Source of the DNA: Ceriagrion tenellum
Lineage: Eukaryota; Arthropoda; Insecta; Odonata; Coenagrionidae
Assembly (NCBI GenBank): GCA_963169105.1
Contig: OY720632.1
Coordinates: forward strand, 52,547,136-52,611,135
Direction: 5' to 3'
DNA: 64,000 nt
Shown: positions 21,843 through 31,500 of the stretch, piece after piece
Numbering within the stretch: position 1 is the stretch's first letter
How the letters are laid out: the number at the start of each line of letters is the position of its first letter
Program-made: the position numbers and the translations under genes
The notes under the pieces: generated by a model
Seen by the model: the letters and a program-made list of their open reading frames with translations, nothing else
The model's database searches: none
Told to the model about the DNA's origin: nothing

Positions 21843-22205
21843 CTAGTGCCTGTGGGAAGTCAGCGTGGTGAGGAGGCGCGGGAGGTGTGAGGAGAGGAGG
21901 GAGGGCCACTCGAGAATGACGATAAAGCGAGTTCTAAGCACGTGCCACGGGTGGCAGAAACTGAAAAGTTCCAGAGGGGAGAGTGGCTGCATATAAAGGG
22001 CCGTTAATCCACATTGATGGAGCGTACTCGAGACGGACAATTTTTCCAAACATCCTTCAAAACTGCTTCTAAACATTCTGATTTTGTATTCGTAGTGTGG
22101 AAAGGCACGTAGAAACATTTGATATCTCCAGCTAAACAATTGAAATTCGCGTCGCTCACCAGCTTCGTCCAAGAGCGTCATCAGCATCGATGAAATCAAA
22201 TACAT
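21843..22205 (-). CDS. Candidate ORF or first exon, up to 120 aa (low confidence)
   Basis: The ATG sits in a CCACCATG context. The frame is open for 120 codons, beginning MYLISSMLMTLLDEAGERRE, with residues 1-13 hydrophobic. It contains an FPHYEYKIRMFRSSFEGCLE block in mid-ORF. A splice-donor match GTGAGC follows codon 15 (22159-22154), so the coding part may instead be just MYLISSMLMTLLDEA plus one base. Composition is less AT-rich than the flanks. No AATAAA follows closely after the stop. No family is recognised; it could be a chance ORF. Confidence 0.2.
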   Translation of the reverse strand: MYLISSMLMTLLDEAGERREFQLFSWRYQMFLRAFPHYEYKIRMFRSSFEGCLEKLSVSSTLHQCGLTALYMQPLSPLELFSFCHPWHVLRTRFIVILEWPSLLSSHLPRLLTTLTSHRH

Positions 22206-22209
22206 GGTG

Positions 22210-22735
22210 GAGTTTTTCCATAGAAATTAAGGCGCGGTAAACCACATACAGAGTTTACAGCTCCTTTGTTTGCTGGCACAAAGGCAACTTCAAGCGCATG
22301 TGGACAAAATGGACGGGAAGAATCCTCAATGAAGAAATCCTTGCATCAGCTGTGTAAAATAGACGGTTAAACATACATTTTCAATACTGGAGCGACCAAC
22401 TTAACGCTTATATAATAAGCCAAAAATACATCCTGAAAAACGATACTGAAAGTAGCGATGAAAAGACTTAAATTCCGAGTATGTACAAATATGGAATACT
22501 TGCAACTAATTGTAAATAATATAAAAGGGGTGTTCAAATTGAAAATTATAAGGAAACAAGGGGCTAGTGTGTAAGTAAACAAGTGTAGAGTGTAGTGAGT
22601 AAAGTGTAGAGTAAACAAGAGTGAACTGAATTGGACTAATTCATCAAACTACCACTCAAATTAATGACAGGTTTCGTACGGTTTTTTACTCTTAAGTTTA
22701 TGTTGAAGATGGTAACAATCCGTAAATGTTCTCAC
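22210..22735. other. AT-rich non-coding stretch
   Basis: It contains short imperfect GTAGAGT/GTGAGTAAA repeats at 22560-22620. There is no coding evidence. Confidence 0.6.
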
Positions 22736-22739
22736 AACT

Positions 22740-23195
22740 CGTACTGCCTTCGAGGAACCATAGGGTTCCGCGGAACGCCGTTTGGGGAACCGCTGCCCGG
22801 GAACCCCATCACCGATTTCCCCCTTCCTTCTATCCCTTCCGTTTCTGTACGGACTCTGGGCACTCGTGGTTGCAATGCGTCGCGTGCACGGGATGCACGG
22901 GAGTGGGTGAGCGGCCGCCGCCGGCGGGGCGGAGGGCGGGCAGGCGCCGCGCTTGATTGGCATTTCGCACACACGGCTGGGGCTGCACGCACGGCCGGGC
23001 TCTCAACGCGCCGTTTCCGCCCAAAGGGGGAGGGATGGGTGGCGATGGGGGAGACACCAAGGGGAAGGGGGCGGCGGTGATCGCACGGGGGCGCTGGAAT
23101 TTTACGATTCCGCCCGCTGGGCGGGTCACGTGACCGCGAGGCGAGATGAACGACCAGGGAAAACATATTCCTCGCGAAGCTTAACCGCGTGATGT
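22740..23195. promoter_or_regulatory. CpG island with clustered palindromic motifs
   Basis: A sharply bounded CpG-rich block. Its left edge has five GGAAC(C)/GGTTCC half-sites in 52 bases (22754-22805). Its right edge has a perfect 12-base palindrome GGTCACGTGACC (23124-23135). Open frames exist in nearly every frame on both strands and are compositional. It is the clearest promoter-like CpG island of the window, but no transcript start can be assigned. Confidence 0.45.
23124..23135. promoter_or_regulatory. Palindromic E-box GGTCACGTGACC
   Basis: A perfect 12-base palindrome containing GTCACGTGAC, the consensus of USF/MITF/TFEB-type bHLH-zip factors, inside a CpG island. Function is inferred from the motif only. 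Confidence 0.4.
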
Positions 23196-24440
23196 GCCTG
23201 GTTACTTTTTTTCTGCGTTCGCCGTCCTGTGAATTTGGTCTTTAGGTACGTTATCCAAGTATGCGATAACTTGGCTTTTATTTCTATAATAGAGATGTAA
23301 GCCGATAAAAAAAGCACAGTTACCAAGTCGACGGCTGAAATTTGAAAATTCCTACAAATTTCTCGGTGATAGGAATCATGTATACTCCCTGATGTCACGA
23401 AATTTCTCAATTGATAATTGACTGGAGATGTTTAAGTATCTTTTGATTAAATTGGAGATAAATTAGAAGAATAGCCCTTTATAACCTTGCGTGACTTTTC
23501 AAATTAAAAGGAAATAAAACTAAGTGAAGCAGGGATCGGGATAAATGCCTTCCATGACATAAAGTAGTTATCTTGTAAGTAATCATAACCTTTTTGTTGA
23601 AACTGAAATCTTCAAATTTAACAAACTCTATAGCCGTTTGGTATGGAAAAACGTAATAACTCGTGTATAATATAAAATGAGTGAATCACGAAGATATATT
23701 CTACAATGTAAATTCATGCCCGTACGGAAGGTTGCTACTTTCTTGCTTGTGCAATAAAAATATAAGGTCTGAAATAAACATATATGATAAATGGAGATGC
23801 ATATGGAACAGTCCTACTATACCCTTAGTGTTATGGGAAAAGTGCAAAAATTCGACAGGCTCGTGGCAAATGTCGAATCAAAATCGAGTCGTATAATTGC
23901 GTTTGAATAAATCGTTGCCTGCGACTGCCTGCCGCGGTGACATAAAATGTAACGCTCGGGCATTTCCCGTGGAGGGCAGCATATTGGAGGGAAGAAGGGA
24001 TATGGCTCCGAAATTGACTCAGAAGTGACGACTGCCAAGGGAGTAGGCACACGCGAAGTGCTGATGACCACCTAGCGAAAGAGAACATTTTTCTCAACAC
24101 CGGGATTTGGTAAAATGTTAAAATGCCCTGATTGAAGTTTTTCTGTTTAAATTAAAACATGGATTTGAATAATAGATACCATTAGAAATGTAAACCGTGA
24201 TCATCATAATAAATGTCTTATAACTAGTTTGTGTGGATACAAGGCGGATCTCGATAATCTAATAGAACCTTATGGCAGATATTTTACGTGACTCATTCGA
24301 TAACCATGATTAAATATTTTAACTTGCTTTACTACTTTGTTCAAAATGAAAAAGACTTTGAACGCGCACTGTAGAAATCACGATTGTGTACCATCATTTG
24401 CTCTTAAAAGTAATTTATGCGGACAAGTTACGCAAATAGA
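23196..24440. other. AT-rich non-coding stretch
   Basis: No supported features. A mildly GC-richer segment lies at 23900-24080. Confidence 0.6.
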
Positions 24441-24447
24441 TCAAATT

Positions 24448-24640
24448 GGCCCCGGTGGCGGCGGGGTAAAGTCCTCGCCTGCTAATCCCAGGGTCGCGGG
24501 TTCGAGTCCCGCCTGGGTAAAATATTATCTCCCCAGGACATGGGTGTTTGTGTCTCGTCCGTTGTTACTGTTATTCACCCGACGTAAATTGGCACATCGT
24601 GCTGTATTCGGGGTAGTGAAGATAAAATAAATAAATAAAA
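24448..24640 (+). mobile_element. tRNA-derived SINE (tRNA-Ser-like head)
   Basis: The head (24448-24519) starts GGCCCCGGTGGCGGCGGGGT, which covers the A-box region. It carries a CTGCTAA anticodon-loop-like segment (24478-24484; anticodon GCT, serine). A perfect B box GGTTCGAGTCC follows at 24499-24509. Then comes a ~100-base tRNA-unrelated body and an A-rich tail of AAATAAATAAATAAAA (24625-24640). No clear target-site duplication is visible. A functional tRNA is unlikely because the arms do not pair fully and there is no terminator directly after the head. Confidence 0.8.
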
Positions 24641-24880
24641 TCAGTATCAGTAAATGCATACTAATCATTGAGAGAGCAGACATATTGAATATGATCAGTG
24701 AACGCTGAATATCGGGCAGAACTTCTCCGGATTCATGCAATAGCAAGCGAGGGAGATGAATGAGTATGATGAATGATTTATGAGAGCAAAATTGCGAAAA
24801 AAGGAAAAGCATATTGTTTTATTCCATTACCTTGGCAATCTAACTTCTTCTTAAGGGCAAAGAAAGGGATTAGAGAGGTG
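24641..24880. other. AT-rich non-coding stretch
   Basis: No supported features. Confidence 0.55.
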
Positions 24881-25860
24881 AAATACAGGCTATGAGGAAA
24901 GAAGAACGGGATATAGCGAGAGGGAGAGAGTGCCATGGACAAAAGGGTTCGCAAAGCCGGAGCTGGGCGGTTCGAATAATTTTTTTCCGATCCCGGGGCG
25001 AGGCAAAGGGAGAGAGCCGCCTGCATTGGTGCGACCGGCCACCTTCGCGCACCCCGCAGTCGACCCCCTTGGCTGGGCAAGGTTTATTATTTTCCCTCTA
25101 ACGCCTCTCTATAACTCCCAACGCTTTTATTTTTACTCTCGTTAATCTCAACATTTCCGCTTCGCTTGCTTTCTCTCCCTCGCCAATACACACCCACTCT
25201 CTGCTTTCGTCCGGGCGACCAGTTCCCGCGACCGCACCCACTGCACCCCCCCGTGCCTTCGGGAGGCGACCCCCGAAGAGAGTAACCTGCGCTGCCTCGT
25301 CCACGTCCTCGAGTCTACTAGACCGGCCTTCCCGCTTGTCACATCCCTCTCTCACTGGCCGCCCATGTCCCTCCCTCCCGACCGGAGGCCCACGGACGCC
25401 CAAAACACCACCAGAGTCATCCCGAAGCCCTCCTCCTCCCGCATCCTCCCCATTCCAGGGCCGCCAGTTCAACCGACCTCTCCTCTCCCACCCCGCCCCT
25501 CCATGTGGTTAAAACCGCCGGGAGATTTACGAGTGGCTGCGGGGACATTTCTAATAAAAAGCGTCGCGTCATCAGCCGGCGAGTATGGGGATGACACCGG
25601 CGGGAATGATTCACGGACACACCGCGCGCGCACCCATCCCGCACCACCCCCACCCCCTAGGCGATCTCCCGCACCAACCACCTCCGGACCTCACCCCCCC
25701 CCCCCTCATCCTGCCCAACCTGCTCCCGATCCCACCCCTCATCCTCGTGAGAACCCCTCCACCCACTCTGCGCTCCTATCCCCTCGGTGTCAACTCCCTC
25801 CCCCACCGCCCCCCCCCCCACCGTACTACCGCGCTCTCGTCGAAATTCCGTACTTAAAAA
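24881..25860. other. GC-rich island, purine then long pyrimidine tract
   Basis: Purine-leaning at 24885-24960, then pyrimidine-rich on the plus strand from about 25120 to 25850, with C-runs of 12 (25694-25705) and 11 (25809-25819). Open frames up to 166 codons are Pro/Ser/His-rich in every reading and are not credible genes. CpGs are frequent at 25200-25620. Confidence 0.6.
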
Positions 25861-26085
25861 AGTAAACACAATCAAATGTAATGGCACGATGATTGCTCCA
25901 ACAGGGCTGCGTACTTAATGAATCAGGGAAGCCATAAAAATCTGACTGTTGTTTGGCACGGTATCACCTCAAGGTTGACGGAAAACTTTGCCCGAAATGT
26001 TATTTTTGGATGCGAGACCGTTGTTTGGTAGTGTGTAGAAGTAATGGATGCTAACATTTACCTCCGATGAACAGTACAAACATTT

Positions 26086-26517
26086 TTAACGAGCCTCTTT
26101 CCAAATGAAAAAAGTGAGCGACACCCAGATGCTAAAATCCTCAATTCCTCCAAACACCAATTGCATAAAGAGCACCAGGTTTTCGTAGGATCCTTGAAAA
26201 TGACGTGAACGTCTATAATCAAAGCATTCTCCAATAAGCAAAGCATGAAACATTATGCCACAACAATTCCACACAGTTACTCGGAAGCCATTCAGACAGC
26301 TATTAATTCCTCTACGTAATAACGTGATCAGGAAAATGTTACACGGTTGCCACATGGACCATCAATCAAAAATTTCTAATATGTTCACACGGATAGCACC
26401 ACACGGAATAGTAACCACACGAAAATATTCGCTGCAAGCATATTTGGTGACGCTGACTACGGTAAAACATGCTGTTCCCCACAAAATTCGGAGTATTAAA
26501 CTAACGTTCGTTTTGAT
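26086..26517 (-). pseudogene. Broken membrane-protein-like coding segment
   Basis: A 144-codon minus-strand frame broken by a single TGA (26364-26362). Before it: NVSLILRILWGTACFTVVSV, then VTIPCGAIRVNILEIFD. After it: WSMWQPCNIFLITLLRRGIN, CGIMFHALLIGECFDYRRS, then LVFGGIEDFSIWVSLTFFIW and KEAR-stop. Four or more hydrophobic stretches alternate with charged loops, as in a multi-pass membrane protein. Cys and Trp content is high for translated AT-rich noise. An insect chemoreceptor-type fragment is one possibility, but no diagnostic signature (such as TYhhhhhQF) is present, so the family is left open. A plus-strand open frame overlaps and could instead be the real one. Confidence 0.3.
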
Positions 26518-26529
26518 TTATGGATCTTC

Positions 26530-28481
26530 CACTTTCCCACTGAAATGACTGCAGAGATATAATGAATTGTAGCGATTAATTAAAAGAGAAAATTTTCCCA
26601 GTATGCGTCATATGAACCTCGGAAAATATAATGTGCTAAAAAGTTGTAACGTTTGGGGACAAATTCTGAAACTGGTAAAGTATATGAAAACTAAACTTAA
26701 AAACCACGCTCACAATTTGAACCGCGGCAATTTATTTTTCAATCTTAAAATATACTACCTTGACTTTAAACGAACTTGCCGCACGAGTGATGATGCGATG
26801 ACGGCCGGGATATTATTAAAGACCTGGCAAAGGAATTTTGGCGACAAATATCTGTAAACATTAAAGTACAATAATTACTATTAGATGCAGGAAAACATAT
26901 CATTTCTTGAGTTGACTTAGAGGTGAAAGAATTACACCGTAATCATAGGATTTCGTTCACATAACAGTTTTGTGAGCTTCTCAACGTTGAATACCTTTCC
27001 TAGCCTCATGCATCTTTGCCTTTCACCTATACCAAAACAAACACCCGTTCTTAACGTAAACACTTGGTAATTAAAGTAAATTTTACCCCGTTTTATGAAA
27101 TTTAAACGTATTTACGAGAAAGGACCAACATCTGTGATGAAAATTGTTTTCTTTCCCAACAGCAATTGTCTTGCGTTGCGTGGAGGTAACAATCAAGCGC
27201 CTTGACGTCACGTTGTATGAGAGGGAAAAAAATCATTTCTCGCGTGAACTATGCACTAAATTCGTCAATTGCACGATAATTCAAGCATGATTCCCTTAAG
27301 ATTACAATGCCCTACGTTAAAACCCAGGAAGATGCCTCCTTTATGGATGAATCGAGAGGATGATGAATTTCATTTGTTAATGTGCCCAGATTTTTTTGCG
27401 CATGAAAAGATATCCATGAAATTTGTCAACAGACTAAACAAAGTCACATCAGCTGCTGTCAATCACCGCTAGCGACAACTTTGTTATTTGAGATTCATAC
27501 AAAATTTGTTTTACTGTTTGTTTGTTACTTACACCAACGGAGCTTAAAAATGTTCGAGAGACTATTTAACGATATAGGCATGCATTACTTGGATTACAGC
27601 ATACAAGTTATGATATCCGGTTAAATCCTGTCCGGAAAGTAATGAATCGATAGAAATATATTTATCTTTACGAATACTCAGAGTATTTATAAATCTCTTG
27701 GTAAATGAAGAACCGAGAAAACTTTTTAAGTAATACTCACGGGATATGAGACGTTATGCAACTGGAGTCTCTATTTTATCAACAAAATTGAAATAGAAAA
27801 AGTATATTTTTCCTCTGAAATAATTTTGAAGAATGCCTCATGAGTAATCCAGATTCGAAATTAAACTGTATAAAGTAAAACGAGGCGGTAATCTTGAGCT
27901 AGAATTATCAAACACATGAAACCCCAAAGAAATAATACGTGCAAAGTAGTATAAATAGGTACGCACACGCTAAGTACGCATAAAATTCAATATAGGAGCA
28001 CTCTGCGATTCATTTGGTGGCGCGCTAATTTTTATATGAATTGACGCTATATCGAAGCAAGAGTATAAATATACAGAACTTTGAATTACTGCAGTTACGT
28101 TTTCGGTTTCAACAGTTTTAAAATCTCTTGTTAACTAAGGGTTAAAATGTTAGTGAGAGTTTACTAACTAATCCTTTAATTATGATGGTATCGAAATAGT
28201 GTGCGGCAAAATTGTTGGGCGGAAAAGAAGTAGCAAATTTTAAAGTCAGGACTGAAATTAAGAGCATTTATTCACACTGAATAATCGAGAGTCAACTAAA
28301 TAGGGTGATCAGGAAATGAAGATTTCGAATGAATAAATCTTCTGGACCAACATGGTAAGTCATTAATTTCATTTTACTATAGGGTCCAAAAAGCTTAGAA
28401 GAGAGTTAATGGGCTCAATTTATGTGAAAAAGCAAAGACACTATCAGCATTTAATAGGATTCTTAGATTTTTATACGTTAA
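26530..28481. other. AT-rich non-coding stretch
   Basis: No confident features. After a good acceptor (TTTTCTTTCCCAACAG, ends 27162) a frame is open for about 42 codons to a TGA near 27291. A second frame at 27269-27472 is open for 67 codons and fairly charged. The two are not in phase and I do not call them as a gene. Confidence 0.5.
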
Positions 28482-29166
28482 CTAGCTGTGCCCGGCATGC
28501 GTTGCATTGCCTCTTTTTCTTTCTTAGCAGGCACACACATAAAAAGTACACACTCAACAAATTCAATAGTTTTAGCCTTAAATTTGTAAACTGAACCGGT
28601 TGTGCAATAAATATTCTGAGTAAAACTTTCAAAGTATGCTGATTCCTGAACATGAAAAAAGTACACACATTGACATGTACAAAATTCCTCCAATTGCCTA
28701 CTTTTATAGCCCATAATTTACTTCAAAACCTCATTGATTTCAGTACATATGATCATATTCTAAATTTGAAAAATAAAATACTCAATCCTGAATTCCCTAC
28801 TGATTTTAATACTTTTCATGGTTTGACCCACAAATCTTTTCCGGAATCAAAATTGGTCCCTAAACGACTTTTAGACTCAGTCCAATGAATTCCTCGTACC
28901 TACACAGAAATATGTAACGTACAAACGATGCCATGAGTTTCCATTCCATGCCTATGCTGGGGCTTCCAAGTAAATAAAATATTCTTATGCTGAAGCAGTA
29001 CAAACATTAAATAATTTCGAGCAAAAATGTACAATTTTAGGAAAAAGCGAGGGTTGTACGAAAATCGAATGCAAGAATTAAAAATAATCAAACAAAGAGA
29101 CCACTGCACCAAAACATATATAAAGCAAAAATAAATTACGCACCTTTTAAAACAAATTATGTCTCA

Positions 29167-29268
29167 CTAATATGATTCTGATGCACGTGATTGAGCAACT
29201 CGTAAACGATCTGCTTCGCTTGGTTGATTGCCACGCCTCGCTTTTTTGCTAAGCTCGCGTGCCAACAG
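29167..29268 (-). pseudogene. Helitron-associated 'RASE' peptide fragment
   Basis: A 33-codon segment ending in a stop. It starts LLARELSKKARRGN and continues QPSEADRLRVAQSRASES. The ADRLR-x-AQSRASE pattern is the repeat unit of N-terminal regions found in arthropod Helitron proteins. Only one unit is preserved. It supports the identity of the surrounding element and is not a functional gene. Confidence 0.6.
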
Positions 29269-29452
29269 AAATATTTTGAAACGACTGGTGCTCCACCTAA
29301 TGTAAAATGGATTTAATAATTCAGAAACCTTCAGGGGCGAGCGCACTACAATTCAATGGTTTCTCAATTTCTATTGGTTAAAATATGAACCTCTCTCATT
29401 GGTTAAAATAAAGATCGTATTTTTAAATTTAATAGTATTTGAAAAATTAGGT

Positions 29453-29596
29453 TAGGATTATTAGCTTACCCGTCGGGCGTTGTTGCACGAAAATTATTCG
29501 AAAGATTAAGAGGGCCTTTAAAAAATTTTTATACATTCAACCTTCGAAACAATCGGAAGAGTGTACTCAACAACTTCTTAAAGTTTCTTGGCGATT
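29453..29596. repeat. Helitron-internal direct repeat, unit A1
   Basis: About 145 bases matching 30258-30416 in the same orientation, including GATTATTAGCTTACCCG, GGGCGTTGTTGC and GTGTACTCAACAACTTCTTA. The second unit continues into the element terminus; this one does not. Confidence 0.75.
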
Positions 29597-30257
29597 CGTT
29601 AATTAAGATTTTATTTTTGTTTATTTATTTGGTTGTCAAGGAAAATGCTTATAAGAAAATCGATTGAAAAAGAGAGAAACTTCATTCTTTCGGGCATGAT
29701 ACCACTAATTTTAGTAGTATCATGCTTTCGGATATGCGATAAAATGAATTTCAACTCTCTATCTTTAGTTAAAGTTGTTTTAAAAAGCGAAATAATTAAC
29801 CGATGCACAAATTCCAATGCTTAGAATTCCTAATCAGCTCAACTAAGCAATGTGAATTCCAAGCGAAATCTGGTTGTCAAGCGAATATGGTATTGTTGAT
29901 TTCACTGAAAAATATGTGTTCCTGCAACTAAAAACGCAATTTTCCGTCAATTACGAAGTGAAAAGGATAATTAATTGAAAGAATTAAAAACTTCATTCTT
30001 TCAGACATTTAATTAAAAAAATACCAACTCTCTATCTTGAGCGGAAATAATTTTAAAAAGTAAAAAATGAAACCACTGCACAAAACCCGATACGTACCGC
30101 GAACCACCTAAGGGCCCTGAGACTCCCGCCTAAAGGGCCCACCTAAGGGCCATGGGACTTTTATGGACCCTGAAATCATTTTAAAGTAGCCGATAACTTT
30201 CCTCCTGCTTTGAACTATTACTCGGCAAAATTTCAGCACGATAGGATTAAAACTGAG

Positions 30258-30416
30258 GTAAGGATTATTAGCTTACCCGCCGGGCGTTGTTGCGCAAAAA
30301 TTATTCAAAAGATTGAGAGGGCCTTGGGGGGCGAAATTTAAAAATAATTTATACTTAAAACCTTCGAAACCTTCGCGGAAGTGTACTCAACAACTTCTTA
30401 AAGTTTCATGGCGATC
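30258..30416. repeat. Helitron-internal direct repeat, unit A2
   Basis: Partner of 29453-29596. It differs by substitutions and a short GGGGGCG insertion near 30326. It runs into the terminal sequence ending at 30482. Confidence 0.75.
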
Positions 30417-30482
30417 GGATCAACGGTGTAGTAATGCATACAGGACACACAGACATACATTCGTTTTTATATATATAGAAGA

Positions 30483-30830
30483 TAGAGAAGATAGATAATC
30501 ACCGCAGCATTTCCTTTCGGGTAAGGCATAGTCGACGGATTTTAGGAATTGCTCTAAGTACTAGAAAACTCTCTCCCATTTTTTCATTTTCCCCATAAAA
30601 CTCTAACATTGCAAATCCAATTTTGCATCTCTAACAGCCCGTTTTTTAATAAAATTTAAAGTTTAATACTTTTACTGGCATTCATGGGAATTTTTATCGA
30701 CCACGCGATGGGCGTCACGGCGATGTACCGAGAATCAAGCAAAGCGCTTATTTCAACGGAGCTTCCACAGATAATGTTTCTCGGCAATGTATGCAAGCTT
30801 CCTCCCTTTTCTCGCTGCCGATCGAAAAAA
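30483..30830. other. AT-rich non-coding stretch
   Basis: No supported features. Confidence 0.55.
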
Positions 30831-31500
30831 TACCACGATGGGAAAAAAGGCGAGTCGGCTGCACCACCTCCTCGGCTTCTCTCCTCACCCCCCCCCCCCC
30901 ATCCCGTCCCCCAATCCCCTCCAGATGCGCCCGGCGATAAATCCAACCCATTTCCTTAGCAGCTCCGCTATTGCATTTCGCCGCGGCATCTCCCTTCTTA
31001 ATTCCCCTCCCTCCCGCTTCACCGCCACCTCATCAACACGCTCGCTACCATCCCCACCGATGTAGAGGGGTGTGAGCCCTTCCCTCTCCCCGCCCCCGAA
31101 GGAGAGACTTCAGCCCCCTTCAGAAATCCACTTCTCCCGCCCCCGCCTGCCGCGCTCTCCTCGCCGACTCCTTCCGCACCACCCCGCAGAACACACCATC
31201 TTGGAGCACCTTTTCCTTTCCGCCCGCACTCCCCTGTCGCCTCCGACGCTTCCTTCCTCCTCCCCTTTCCGAACCCTGCCTCGAGAATTCTTTGCCAAGA
31301 TGCCAAGGCATCCTTTTCCAAGACGCTGCTTGGATTCTCACCTTTTTTTGGGCCTTTTCTCATTCTCGCCGCTTTCCCTCTCCCTCCCCACCCAGTATTC
31401 TTTTCTCCTCTCCCCGCACTTTGTGCCGTTTCTACTCTCTCTCTCTCTCTCCTTTCCCTCACAAAAGTTCTCCCCATCGTGTCTTCCTAGTGGTGTTGCT
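30831..31500. other. Pyrimidine-rich GC island
   Basis: Strongly pyrimidine-biased on the plus strand throughout, with a 13-base C-run (30888-30900) and a CT microsatellite (31435-31451). Long open frames in four or more overlapping frames are Ser/Pro- or Gly/Arg-rich and compositional. Confidence 0.6.

Larger units (their letters stand above)
28482..30482 (-). mobile_element. Helitron (rolling-circle transposon), non-autonomous
   Basis: Read on the minus strand, the element begins near A|TCTTCTATATATATAAAAA (30482), followed by a CTGTGTGTCC stretch. It ends in a short palindrome TGCCGGGCA and CTAG|T (28482), the classic Helitron 3' end inserted before a T. Part of an arthropod Helitron-type 'RASE' peptide lies inside. 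The interior is rearranged: segment A (29453-29596 and 30258-30416) and segment B (about 29642-29811 and 29966-30085) each occur twice in the same orientation, in order A-B-B-A. No Rep or helicase motif is visible in 2.0 kb. Confidence 0.7.

Noticed and set aside
24448..24519. Functional tRNA-Ser gene
   Set aside because: The head has A- and B-box-like elements, but it is followed by a SINE body and A-rich tail rather than a terminator, and its arms do not form a clean cloverleaf.
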